DNA from: Myxococcales bacterium
GTDB lineage: Bacteria > Myxococcota > Polyangia > Polyangiales > Polyangiaceae
Direction of reading: 5' to 3'
NCBI GenBank assembly: GCA_020430865.1
Contig: JAGQIY010000754.1
Span: forward strand, 1-8,333
Length of the DNA: 8,333 nt
Shown: positions 1 to 8,333 of the stretch, piece after piece
Position numbering within the stretch: position 1 is the first letter of the stretch
Layout of the letters: every line of letters starts with the position of its first letter
Notes under the pieces: generated by a model
The model's database searches: none
Seen by the model: only the letters and a program-made list of their open reading frames with translations
What the model was told of the DNA's origin: nothing
Position numbers and translations under genes: made by a program

Positions 1-1
1 C

Positions 2-427
2 CATGTGAATCAACGCGACGTCCTCCGCGCCGCTGAACGCGATCCCCAAGCCCTTTCCAAAGCGCTGGAGGGCCCAGCGCACGACCTCTGGAGGCTCCAT
101 GACGCTCAGCTCCGCCCGCGCTGACTCCAGGTCGAGTGCTTGCTCCCCTTCGATCGCGACCGCTTCGCTGAGCTCCTTCGCCAGGCGTAGCGCGCTGGTC
201 AGCACGCGCGCTTGGCCCGCCACCTCCACGATGAAGAACGGAGCGAGGTTCACCTGGTGCCTGGCCGCGAGCTGCATTCCCGGACTCTCGGGATCGCCCT
301 CGTGCGCCCAGATGACCTGGTCGATGCGGTCGAAGAGCCCTCGCTGTCGCAGCATTTCCTCGGCCTGAATACACTTGGGGCACGGCTCACCGTTGGCTAG
401 CCGTTTCTTGACCATAATGATGTGCAT
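2..427 (-). CDS. Sulfonucleotide (APS/PAPS) reductase with N-terminal thioredoxin-like domain, partial (3' end off the left edge)
   Basis: The reading frame starts at ATG 427 and stays open to the window edge, showing 142 residues. Residues 1-86 look like a thioredoxin/glutaredoxin-type fold: CPKC at 16-19, then LAPFFIV at 61-67, whose Pro63 suits the cis-proline position. Residues 129-142 read IAFSGAEDVALIHM, the PP-loop signature of CysH-type reductases and closest to the plant-type (APS reductase) form. The family reduces adenylylsulfate or phosphoadenylylsulfate to sulfite in cytoplasmic sulfate assimilation, using thiols from a thioredoxin or glutaredoxin; here the reductant domain seems to be built in. 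A GAGG ribosome-binding site (minus strand, 436-433) lies 5 nt before ATG 427, which favours it over the in-frame ATG at 415. Whether the substrate is APS or PAPS depends on [4Fe-4S] cysteine pairs that would lie outside the window, so no symbol is given. In plant enzymes the redox domain is C-terminal; here it is N-terminal. Confidence 0.85.
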   Translation of the reverse strand, partial: MHIIMVKKRLANGEPCPKCIQAEEMLRQRGLFDRIDQVIWAHEGDPESPGMQLAARHQVNLAPFFIVEVAGQARVLTSALRLAKELSEAVAIEGEQALDLESARAELSVMEPPEVVRWALQRFGKGLGIAFSGAEDVALIHM

Positions 428-821
428 TGGTGCCTCGGGGTTGGGGGAGAGGGGAGCACAGTCAGGCCCGGTTGCCCAGCGTGAGGCCGCCTTCGCGTGC
501 AGCTTTGCCCAAATTCTTGGGAAACGGTCCCTGGCCGGAGGTGCCGTGGCGCGCTCCAGGAGCCACGACCAGCGGAGCCTGGATTCTTGACCTCGACATG
601 CAGTCGCGGTTGCTCGACGGCAACCCCGTTGTTGCTCGGCGTTGGTCGTGAAGTACACTCGAACCTGTTTCCACGCTGCTCGTAATGGGGATGGGTCACT
701 AGCCGTTGACCCCAAGGTCGCGTCGCAGAGCCGACGCGAGCCCACATCACTCGGTGCCACGACGTCGCCGGAGATGCTGGGATGATGCTCCAACTTTGCC
801 GCGCGCCTCCGTCTTAGAGTC
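428..821. other. Divergent intergenic region without a convincing gene
   Basis: This 394-bp gap separates the leftward reductase gene from the rightward 228-residue gene and should hold both promoters. Short reading frames here lack a plausible ribosome-binding site, domain or compositional support. Small inverted repeats are visible: CCCAA-ATTC-TTGGG (508-521), GTGGC with GCCAC (546-550 / 562-566) and GGTTGC-TCGACG-GCAACC (608-625). The octamer GTTGCTCG occurs twice, 22 bp apart (609-616 and 631-638). I could not identify a clean -35/-10 pair for either direction, nor a known riboswitch. Confidence 0.6.
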
Positions 822-1508
822 ATGCCCATCGTACCGCGTTCACCCACTCCTGGCCGCGTCCCGCGCGCGGCCAAGCCGTCACCCGACGAGCCGGAGCTGC
901 TGACGCTGGTCCGCACGGAAGTGCACGACAGCACGATCGGGGTGACCAGCGAGCCTCGAGCTGGTGTAACGCCGTTTTCCAGCGGGAATCTCGAGCTGGA
1001 ACCCCCGCTGTTCTGCGAGTTGGCCGAGCTATTGACGTACTGGGAGAGCCTGCGTCACCGCTGGTCGCTGTGTCTGGCCGAGGGCGACGTCGTCACGCGC
1101 TTCTCGCCCGGAAGCGTCACTCCAGAGCGTCGCTCCGATCCGGCGTCCGGAGAGTGGCTGCGTCGCGCCCGCGCGCTGGAGCTGGTGTGCTGCTACGACG
1201 AGTTCTTCGTCGACTGGGAGGTCGCGGCGGTGTTGGTCTCCGGCCTGGATGAGGCCGTGGGCGTCTGGGTGCTTGGCCCTGGGGATCTTCATTGCTTGCT
1301 CACTCGACGTGCGGCGTTCGTGGGTACGGAGCTGGACGAGCCGAGTTGTTTGCTCGCCGCGCGCTGCCTGAGTGGCGGCCACAGTGAGCTCGATCGCGCG
1401 CGTCTGGCGCGGCTCCAGGGCTTGTTGATCGGGCCTGGTGCCGTCGCAGATCTGCAGCGCGTGGCCGAGGAATTCAGCTCGCTGCGGGCAGTGAACTTCG
1501 AGCTCTGA
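822..1508 (+). CDS. Hypothetical protein, 228 aa, unrecognised
   Basis: The frame runs from ATG 822 to TGA 1506-1508 with consistent G/C-rich third positions, so it is probably a real gene. I do not recognise the family. The first 30 or so residues are rich in Pro, Arg and Ser and probably disordered. From about residue 60 the protein looks like a soluble alpha/beta domain with many Leu, Trp and acidic residues, including YWESLRHRW near 74-82 and a CCYDEFFVDWE stretch near 123-133. No signal peptide, membrane segment or metal motif is evident. The Shine-Dalgarno match before ATG 822 is weak, so a later start is possible. It lies 49 bp upstream of a TetR-family gene on the same strand with no clear terminator between, so cotranscription is plausible and the regulator may act on it. 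Function unknown. Confidence 0.7.
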   Translation: MPIVPRSPTPGRVPRAAKPSPDEPELLTLVRTEVHDSTIGVTSEPRAGVTPFSSGNLELEPPLFCELAELLTYWESLRHRWSLCLAEGDVVTRFSPGSVTPERRSDPASGEWLRRARALELVCCYDEFFVDWEVAAVLVSGLDEAVGVWVLGPGDLHCLLTRRAAFVGTELDEPSCLLAARCLSGGHSELDRARLARLQGLLIGPGAVADLQRVAEEFSSLRAVNFEL

Positions 1509-1557
1509 CCCGGGCTTGCCCCTGGAACCGCAGTCGCCGCGCTGACACAATCGACGG

Positions 1558-2127
1558 GTGAAGGAAGGGCGACGCGCCGACATCCTCCGAGCCGCAGAGC
1601 GCCTGTTTCGCGATCACGGCGCCGGCAAGACGACGATCGGAGACATCGCCAGAGAAGTCGGGATCGGCGTGGGCACTGTCTACCTCGAGTTCCAGTCGAA
1701 GGATGCCATCGTCGGCGCTCTGTCGGAGTTGCGCCACGAACGCGTGCTTCGCGCCATGCGGGCGGTCGATGCGCCCGAGCCTCCGCTCTGCCTGGAGCGC
1801 ATCCTCGCCGAGCGCGTCCGTGTCTTCTTCAGGCTCGCTCGGGAGGGGACCCACGCGTGCGACTTCGTGCTCTGCGAGTCCGCTCGAGCGGAGGTCGGGC
1901 ACTTCTCCGAAGGCGAACGCGGCTTGCTCGAGGGCGTGCTCAGGCGAGGTCAGGAGTCCGGGGTGTTCCAGCTCCAGGATCTCCCCGAAGCAAGTCGGCT
2001 CATCCAGCGTGCCTGCGCTGCTTACTCACCCCCTTGGCTATTCGCGCTGGATGAAGCGACTGCGGTGTCAGAGGTGATCGCGCTCACTCGCCTCATCGTG
2101 CGAGGCCTGGCTCGTCGGGACGATTGA
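1558..2127 (+). CDS. TetR/AcrR-family transcriptional regulator
   Basis: A 189-residue protein of normal TetR-family length. The N-terminal DNA-binding domain is clear: ILRAAERLFRDHG at 9-21, TTIGDIAREVGIGVGTVY at 25-42 (the helix-turn-helix) and the LEFQSKDAIV stretch at 43-52, matching the family pattern of a Tyr-x-x-Phe-x-x-Lys after the recognition helix. Residues 60-189 are helical and form the variable ligand-binding and dimerisation domain; the ligand cannot be predicted. The start is GTG 1558, because an in-frame stop at 1543-1545 leaves no room upstream; the ribosome-binding site is poor. TetR proteins usually repress neighbouring genes by binding palindromes as dimers. A perfect 7-bp inverted repeat lies 90 bp downstream of this gene, over a promoter-like sequence before lon, and is the best visible operator candidate. 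The upstream 228-residue gene is a second possible target. Confidence 0.92.
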   Translation: MKEGRRADILRAAERLFRDHGAGKTTIGDIAREVGIGVGTVYLEFQSKDAIVGALSELRHERVLRAMRAVDAPEPPLCLERILAERVRVFFRLAREGTHACDFVLCESARAEVGHFSEGERGLLEGVLRRGQESGVFQLQDLPEASRLIQRACAAYSPPWLFALDEATAVSEVIALTRLIVRGLARRDD

Positions 2128-2205
2128 CACGCGGCTCCTCGGACCCAGGCTTCCGGCGCTCTGATTTCCCGCATGCAAGCTCGAAGCCAGTTTCGCGCGC
2201 TGCCG

Positions 2206-2233
2206 TTGACAGCCTCGTGAACGAATTTAGGTT
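2206..2233 (+). promoter_or_regulatory. Candidate housekeeping-type promoter for lon
   Basis: A perfect consensus -35 box TTGACA (2206-2211) is followed after 16 bp by TAGGTT (2228-2233), which matches three of six -10 positions including the conserved first T, A and last T. It lies in the tetR-lon gap pointing at lon. The weak -10 lowers confidence, and the GATAAT further downstream at 2316-2321 is a competing -10 candidate. Confidence 0.4.
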
Positions 2234-2241
2234 CCGTTCAC
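2217..2241. promoter_or_regulatory. Inverted repeat, candidate TetR-type operator
   Basis: GTGAACG (2217-2223) and CGTTCAC (2235-2241) form a perfect 7-bp inverted repeat with an 11-bp spacer; one further A/T pair matches inside each arm (2225 with 2233). The 25-bp size suits dimeric TetR-family binding. It begins 5 bp after the TTGACA box and covers the -10 candidate, so a bound protein would block the promoter. That the adjacent TetR protein is the binder is inferred from position only; no second copy was seen upstream of tetR. Confidence 0.5.
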
Positions 2242-2307
2242 TCAGCTGTTCGTAACCCCACCGGGCCGCGCTCCTCGCCGAGCGCCCGCCCTTCCCCAAC
2301 GCCACAC

Positions 2308-2330
2308 TCCGCGTAGATAATCCACGCGGA
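2308..2330. promoter_or_regulatory. Second inverted repeat, TCCGCGT-N9-ACGCGGA, around a GATAAT box
   Basis: TCCGCGT (2308-2314) and ACGCGGA (2324-2330) pair perfectly across a 9-bp spacer that contains GATAAT (2316-2321), a good -10 match. It ends 51 bp before the preferred lon start at 2382 and 3 bp before the alternative ATG 2334. It could be an operator over a promoter or, if transcribed from the upstream promoter, a leader hairpin. The 7-N9-7 geometry resembles the CIRCE heat-shock element, but the half-sites do not match CIRCE. Confidence 0.4.
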
Positions 2331-2366
2331 ATAATGGCGCGTCGAGGCAAAGCGCTCGGCGCCAAC

Positions 2367-2372
2367 GAGAGG
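2367..2372 (+). promoter_or_regulatory. Ribosome-binding site deciding the lon start
   Basis: GAGAGG lies 9 nt before ATG 2382. The alternative in-frame ATG 2334 is preceded only by GCGGAATA, a weak match. This favours initiation at 2382. Confidence 0.55.
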
Positions 2373-2381
2373 TACGCGTTC

Positions 2382-4766
<2,385 letters not shown>

Positions 4767-4792
4767 TTGGCTATCAGCGCTCACCAGAGGGA

Positions 4793-4825
4793 ACGGGTTT
4801 CCTGGGCGTCGCCCAGGGAACCCGT
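4793..4825 (+). terminator. Strong hairpin after lon, probable transcription terminator
   Basis: ACGGGTTTCCTGGGC (4793-4807) pairs with GCCCAGGGAACCCGT (4811-4825) across a 3-nt loop: 15 pairs with a single T-G wobble. It starts 26 nt after the lon stop codon. No run of T follows, so it is not a textbook intrinsic terminator, but T-poor hairpins are common behind genes in high-GC genomes. It may also protect the mRNA 3' end. Confidence 0.65.
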
Positions 4826-4894
4826 CTCGCTGCTTGGCGCCAGCATAAGCGCTGGGATCTCGGGGTCCTACGCTGGAGCGTTCCGCGCAAACTT

Positions 4895-4911
4895 GGCCCC
4901 TCGTCGGGGCC
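4895..4911. repeat. GC-rich hairpin GGCCCC-TCGTC-GGGGCC
   Basis: A perfect 6-bp all-G/C stem with a 5-nt loop, 23 bp before ATG 4935. It may be a second stop signal behind lon or a leader structure of the next gene. On the minus strand it is followed by AAGTTT, a weak terminator-like tail. Role undecided. Confidence 0.35.
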
Positions 4912-4934
4912 CATGGCAGCCAGTGCAGGCCACC

Positions 4935-5372
4935 ATGTCAGCGAACGACGCCCGTGAGGCCTTGCCCACACTTCCCGAAGCCTGCGAACCGGTGAGCCAG
5001 GTGCGCCGCCGCGCGGAGCTGTGCGTGGTCGTCGCCCAGCGTCCGCCTGCGAAGTCGCGCAAGACGAAATCGCGAGGGCGGATGCCGACGCTGATCGGCG
5101 TGGGCAGCGAACTCTGGATCGAGCCCGAGCAGAGCGCCGCGGAGGAGGGCGATGCTCGAGACGCTGCGCCTCACCCCCGAACCCGACCGCCCCGTGTGCT
5201 GCACGAAGACCAGCCGGAGCTGAACGAGGCCTACCGTCGCGAGGCTGCACGAATTCTCGCGCGGGAAAAGCGCGCCTGGGACGAACTGGAGACCGCGTTG
5301 CGCGACGGACGCGACAGCCTGTGCACAAAACACGCGACGGCGAGCTCCGGGGTGGAACTCGCCGCCGAGTGA
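4935..5372 (+). CDS. Hypothetical protein, 145 aa, unrecognised
   Basis: The frame from ATG 4935 to TGA 5370-5372 keeps G/C-rich third positions and acidic/basic balance, and its last third is protein-like: residues from about 95 (LHEDQPELNEAYRREAARI and onward) predict a long charged helix. The middle is basic (KSRKTKSRGR near 43-52) and then acidic. I recognise no family, signal peptide or membrane segment; three or four cysteines are scattered without a motif. A weak AGG precedes the ATG by 6-7 nt. The same frame is open upstream to TTG 4767, but that extension would translate through the post-lon hairpin and looks less protein-like, so I reject it. The gene converges on the large amidohydrolase gene with a 13-bp gap. 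It could still be spurious. Confidence 0.5.
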   Translation: MSANDAREALPTLPEACEPVSQVRRRAELCVVVAQRPPAKSRKTKSRGRMPTLIGVGSELWIEPEQSAAEEGDARDAAPHPRTRPPRVLHEDQPELNEAYRREAARILAREKRAWDELETALRDGRDSLCTKHATASSGVELAAE

Positions 5373-5391
5373 GGCTCGAGCGAACTCAGCC
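5373..5391. terminator. Compact hairpin at the convergent gene junction
   Basis: GGCT (5373-5376) and GAG (5378-5380) pair with CTC (5385-5387) and AGCC (5388-5391) across a CGAA loop, leaving one bulged C at 5377. It sits exactly between two converging genes and overlaps the minus-strand stop codon (5386-5388). It could stop transcription from both sides. There is no T-tract and the stem has only 7 pairs. Confidence 0.35.
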
Positions 5392-8333
5392 GCCGTCGAA
5401 GAACAGCTCGACGAACTCGTAGTTGAAGTTCCCCGATCCCGAGCGGTCTCCGATCTCGCTGATGTAGACGCCGACCAGCGTGCCGGGGATGGTCTGGCCA
5501 CCTCCAGGCGTCGCGTTGGTGATGGCGTCGGTCTGGTCGAGCCAAGAGCTCGCCATGTTGGCGGGACCCACCGGCTGCACCCGCTGGTAGTTGCGGGAAG
5601 CGCTCGCTGGCATCGCGATGCTCGGACCGTCGATCACGGAACTCGCATCGTTCAGCAAGCTGAACGTCTCGTCGCCATTGATCGAGAAGCTCTTGTCGCC
5701 AGAGTCGATGTAGACCACGTTTGCCCCCAGGGTGACCTGGAAGTGATTCTCGAACGCGGCCTTGGTCGCGTTGCGTCCGATGATCAGGTAGCCGCCCGCC
5801 GGGATCATCGTTCCCGTCGGGATGGTGTAGCTTCGATCGCTGTTGGTCTGCACCAGCTCCCAGCCTCCTACGTCCAGATCTGCCGGCTGGTCGATGACGT
5901 TGACGTCGGCGTTCGTGGTGCCGTCGATCTGCACCTGACCGGTGCCAGGGGTCGCCGCTGCGGTGAACGTGAAGCTCACCTCGGTGGCGTCGGCCGGGAC
6001 GACGACGGGGTTCGGAACGCTGCCGATTCCGCCAGTGACCGTTGCAGTCAGGTTCATGCCAGAGACCGGAGCCGGGTGCTCCAGGGTGACCGTGAACTGC
6101 TGCACGTCGTTCACCACGACCGTGGCCATCGACGGAGCGATGGACACGACAGCGGGCACGGCGGTGTCGGTGAGCACCTGCAAGGTCGTCGTGACCTCCG
6201 TCGTCTGGCCCTGGATCTTGGCGCGCAGCGTGGTGGAGCCTGCGGTCACACCGTTCACCGGGATGGTGACGCTGGACTCTCCCGCGGCGATCGTGAACGG
6301 GCTGCCCGGGATCGTCGCGGTGTTGGTGTCATCCGAGGTGACCTCGATCAGCGTCGCTGCGGCAGCCTGACGCGTCAGGCTGACCACCAGCGGAGCCGGG
6401 AGGGTGTCGCCCAGGGTGCCCACCCGCTGGTAGACCTTCGGAGCGCTGAAGGCCTGAACGTCGGCCGCCGCGAACACCAGGTCGCTGGTATCCCGGGGCA
6501 ACACCTTCAGGAAGTCATTGCGGAAGGCCACCGGACCGGTGATGGAGAGGAACTCCTCGCCCACGCTGGGGAACGGGTCGATGAACGTCTGTCCCGTGGG
6601 CCAGATGGCGTCGTCGACGCGCAAGCCGCCGGTGAGCTCGAACTCGTTGACGTTGTTCGTGTCCCCAGGGCCGCCGGCGGGATCCGCGTCACTCACACTC
6701 ACATTTTCCACCTGGATTAGCTGGCCCTCGAGCACCGAGGCTGACCCGTCGCTCACGAGCTGGGTCAGCTCCGACGCGCTGAGCACCCGGGGGGGCATCG
6801 CGAAGGTGCTGCCGGTGCCCATCCACTCGACGGAGTTCAGCTGGAGCTGGCCAAAGTAGGTGACCAGCGTGGCGCCGGTGACGTCGATGATATCGTCGAC
6901 GTTCGGCTTCGCGTCGCTGCCGTTGAAGATGAAGATGCCGGCGTTGTCCTTGAACGTCGTGGTGTTCTCCTGGATGAAGAAGCCATCCGGGCCAACGCCC
7001 GTGACGACCGCCCCGGCCACCGCCACGCGCTGGTTCTGCAGCGTCGCATCGGTCTTCAGCGTCGGGATGTCGAAGGGGCAACCCGCGGTGCCGACGTTCG
7101 CCGTATTCGGGCAGAGGTCGCAGGCGTCACCCTTCTGATCGTTGTCGGCATCCGCCTGATCGGCGTTGGCCAGCGTGGGGCAGTTGTCGGTCAGGTTCGG
7201 CTCCCCGTCGCCATCCGTGTCGTTGGGATCGAACGTCTTGCAGGTCGTGGACGCGGCCTCGAGGGGGCACGGGTCACACACATCGCCGACGTCGTCGTTG
7301 TCGAAGTCCGCCTGCTTGCCACCATCCAGAGGACGCACGGGGTTGAAGATGCTCGGGCAGTTGTCTTGAGCGTCCGGGATGCCGTCGCCGTCGGCGTCGT
7401 CAGCTACGCTCATACCCGCGTAGTTCGTCGAGTTGTTCACCGAGTCGTCGCTCAGCGTGCGCGCTGGCACGCAGGTCGGCTCGCTATCTGGCTGACCGCA
7501 GTAGAACAGCGGGTACGCGGGAGAGCCCACGGCGGACTCGAGCGCGCTCCAGCTCTTGCCGATGTCTCGGGTCAAGCACGCGCTCTTGCTCGAGCCGCAC
7601 ACGTCGCCGATCGCGTCGCAACCCGTGGCGAGCGCGTCGACCACGGCGGTGTTGCCGGTGACGGGCTGCCCGCCACGCAGCACGAGGGCGACATCACCCA
7701 CACCTGCGTCGATCACGGCGCGGTGATACTGGCGGCCAGAGTTGGCGAAGATCGCGATGTCCGCCTTGTGGCCGGTCGCAAGCACGCCGATGGCGTCGTC
7801 CATCCCCAGGGCGCGCGCGGAACCGAGCGTCGCCATGAGCCAGAGAGCCTGATCACTGAAGTACTTGCCGTAGTTGATGCTGTTCAGCTCGTCGGCGCAC
7901 TTCAGCTCGCGCAGCATGTTCATGGAGCCCGAGGGCATCCAGTCGGTGCCGAGGCCGATGCTCACGCCAGCGCGCGCCATCTCGGTCACCTGCGCCGTGT
8001 CGCCGTACAGCGAGACGTTCGAGCGCGGCGACCAGATCAGGTCGATGCCCGTCGCGGCCATCAGGGCGATGTCCGGCGGCGTCAACCCGACGCCGTGGAT
8101 GATCGCTGCGCGGCCATCCAGGGTCTGCTCGCTGCCCGTGCCCTGCCCGGTCAGACAGAGGAACTCGTTGCGCGCTTCGGCGTCGATACCCTCGGAGACG
8201 TGAGGCGCGTACGCCTCGACGCTGGAGCCGGGAGGCCCGCTGACGTCCGGGTAGCCGCAGCCGTCCGCAAGCTCCGTGCCGTTGCTGTCTCCGAGCGGAA
8301 ACGTGTCGTAGCTGGCGCCTGGTTGTCCCAGGC
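5386..8333 (-). CDS. Large secreted-type amidohydrolase with TSP3 repeats, OB-fold, Ig-like and lamin-tail domains, partial (5' end off the right edge)
   Basis: About 981 C-terminal residues are visible (numbered from 8331). Residues 1-223 are the back half of a metal-dependent amidohydrolase of the deaminase/chlorohydrolase type: HVSEG (His44), IIHGVGLT (His79), SPRSN near 101-105, and GLGTDW with the metal Asp at 130. The HxH motif and any signal peptide would lie outside the window. Then follow a Cys-rich linker (about 235-300), four Ca-binding thrombospondin type 3-like units (310-418), an OB-fold region like that of secreted nucleases (about 420-622), two Ig-like beta domains (about 623-814) and a lamin-tail domain (about 815-981). 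The TSP3 repeats and disulfide-type cysteines point to export, to the cell surface or medium. The substrate is unknown; nucleobases or nucleosides fit the modules but are a guess. The frame is continuous across the TTG at 8085, which is only an internal codon. The lamin-tail order is odd: its opening motif ISEIGD...YEFVEL comes last (about 957-975). Confidence 0.88.
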   Translation of the reverse strand, partial: LGQPGASYDTFPLGDSNGTELADGCGYPDVSGPPGSSVEAYAPHVSEGIDAEARNEFLCLTGQGTGSEQTLDGRAAIIHGVGLTPPDIALMAATGIDLIWSPRSNVSLYGDTAQVTEMARAGVSIGLGTDWMPSGSMNMLRELKCADELNSINYGKYFSDQALWLMATLGSARALGMDDAIGVLATGHKADIAIFANSGRQYHRAVIDAGVGDVALVLRGGQPVTGNTAVVDALATGCDAIGDVCGSSKSACLTRDIGKSWSALESAVGSPAYPLFYCGQPDSEPTCVPARTLSDDSVNNSTNYAGMSVADDADGDGIPDAQDNCPSIFNPVRPLDGGKQADFDNDDVGDVCDPCPLEAASTTCKTFDPNDTDGDGEPNLTDNCPTLANADQADADNDQKGDACDLCPNTANVGTAGCPFDIPTLKTDATLQNQRVAVAGAVVTGVGPDGFFIQENTTTFKDNAGIFIFNGSDAKPNVDDIIDVTGATLVTYFGQLQLNSVEWMGTGSTFAMPPRVLSASELTQLVSDGSASVLEGQLIQVENVSVSDADPAGGPGDTNNVNEFELTGGLRVDDAIWPTGQTFIDPFPSVGEEFLSITGPVAFRNDFLKVLPRDTSDLVFAAADVQAFSAPKVYQRVGTLGDTLPAPLVVSLTRQAAAATLIEVTSDDTNTATIPGSPFTIAAGESSVTIPVNGVTAGSTTLRAKIQGQTTEVTTTLQVLTDTAVPAVVSIAPSMATVVVNDVQQFTVTLEHPAPVSGMNLTATVTGGIGSVPNPVVVPADATEVSFTFTAAATPGTGQVQIDGTTNADVNVIDQPADLDVGGWELVQTNSDRSYTIPTGTMIPAGGYLIIGRNATKAAFENHFQVTLGANVVYIDSGDKSFSINGDETFSLLNDASSVIDGPSIAMPASASRNYQRVQPVGPANMASSWLDQTDAITNATPGGGQTIPGTLVGVYISEIGDRSGSGNFNYEFVELFFDGG
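7078..7401 (-). repeat. Thrombospondin type 3-like calcium-binding repeats inside the amidohydrolase gene
   Basis: The protein shows four units of the D-x-D-x-D-G...D-x-C-P type: DADGDGIPDAQDNCP, DFDNDDVGDVCDPCP, DTDGDGEPNLTDNCP and DADNDQKGDACDLCP. In this family the Asp residues bind calcium and the Cys residues pair, giving a stiff stalk on extracellular proteins. Here the stalk separates the enzyme from the beta-rich C-terminal modules. Confidence 0.85.

Noticed and set aside
397..750. Small genes in the divergent intergenic region (several frames of 60-117 codons on both strands)
   Set aside because: No recognisable domain, no convincing ribosome-binding site, Pro/Arg-rich shadow-like composition, and mutual overlap.
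1029..1583. 184-codon minus-strand frame opposite the 228-residue gene
   Set aside because: Its composition is that of a reverse-frame shadow, with no ribosome-binding site or family match. The plus-strand frame has the better third-position pattern.
2308..2330. CIRCE heat-shock element before lon
   Set aside because: Only the arm and spacer geometry is similar; the half-sites TCCGCGT and ACGCGGA do not match TTAGCACTC and GAGTGCTAA.
4767..4934. Upstream extension of the 145-residue gene to TTG 4767
   Set aside because: It would start directly after the lon stop and run through the strong hairpin at 4793-4825; the translated extension is not protein-like compared with the part after ATG 4935.
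4868..5062. Minus-strand frame containing CTGCH, a cytochrome c heme-binding pattern (CxxCH)
   Set aside because: Only 64 codons, with no signal peptide, the heme motif close to the end, and no distal Met. It is opposite the 145-residue gene, so a chance match is likely.
5743..6720. 325-codon plus-strand frame opposite the amidohydrolase gene
   Set aside because: It is very rich in Arg, Gly, Asp and His and mirrors the Ig-like and lamin-tail coding region, so it is a reverse-frame shadow.
8083..8085. TTG as the start codon of the large minus-strand gene
   Set aside because: The frame stays open to the window edge, and upstream residues include the amidohydrolase motifs HVSEG and IIHGVGLT, so this TTG is an internal leucine codon.

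Overview
The window is high-GC DNA with strong G/C preference at third codon positions. It looks like a chromosomal segment of a myxobacterium or a related deltaproteobacterial predator lineage. Pointers to this are a large secreted protein combining thrombospondin type 3 repeats, a nuclease-type OB-fold, Ig-like repeats and a lamin-tail domain, together with unrecognised lineage-type proteins and a bacterial Lon. Taxonomy is an inference; there is no rRNA or other marker gene.

Layout. (1) Positions 2-427, minus strand: the 5' part of a sulfonucleotide (APS/PAPS) reductase gene, running off the left edge, with a thioredoxin-like CPKC domain at its N-terminus. (2) Positions 428-821: a divergent intergenic region with several small hairpins but no convincing gene. 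(3) Positions 822-1508 and 1558-2127, plus strand: an unrecognised 228-residue protein and a TetR-family regulator, 49 bp apart and possibly cotranscribed. (4) Positions 2128-2381: a regulatory region with a consensus -35 box overlapped by a 7-bp perfect inverted repeat, then a second 7-bp inverted repeat around a GATAAT box. (5) Positions 2382 (or 2334)-4766, plus strand: ATP-dependent protease Lon, complete and with all catalytic residues, followed by a strong hairpin. (6) Positions 4935-5372, plus strand: a small unrecognised protein. (7) Positions 5386-8333, minus strand: a very large secreted-type amidohydrolase, convergent with (6), with its 5' end outside the window.

The parts do not form one pathway. 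The most suggestive functional link is tetR to lon: an operator-like palindrome sits over the best promoter candidate between them. The most unusual protein is the amidohydrolase. Its C-terminal modules are the kind normally attached to secreted nucleases, and its lamin-tail domain appears circularly permuted, with the first strand segment moved to the extreme C-terminus. I found no mobile element, CRISPR array, tRNA, rRNA or defence system.
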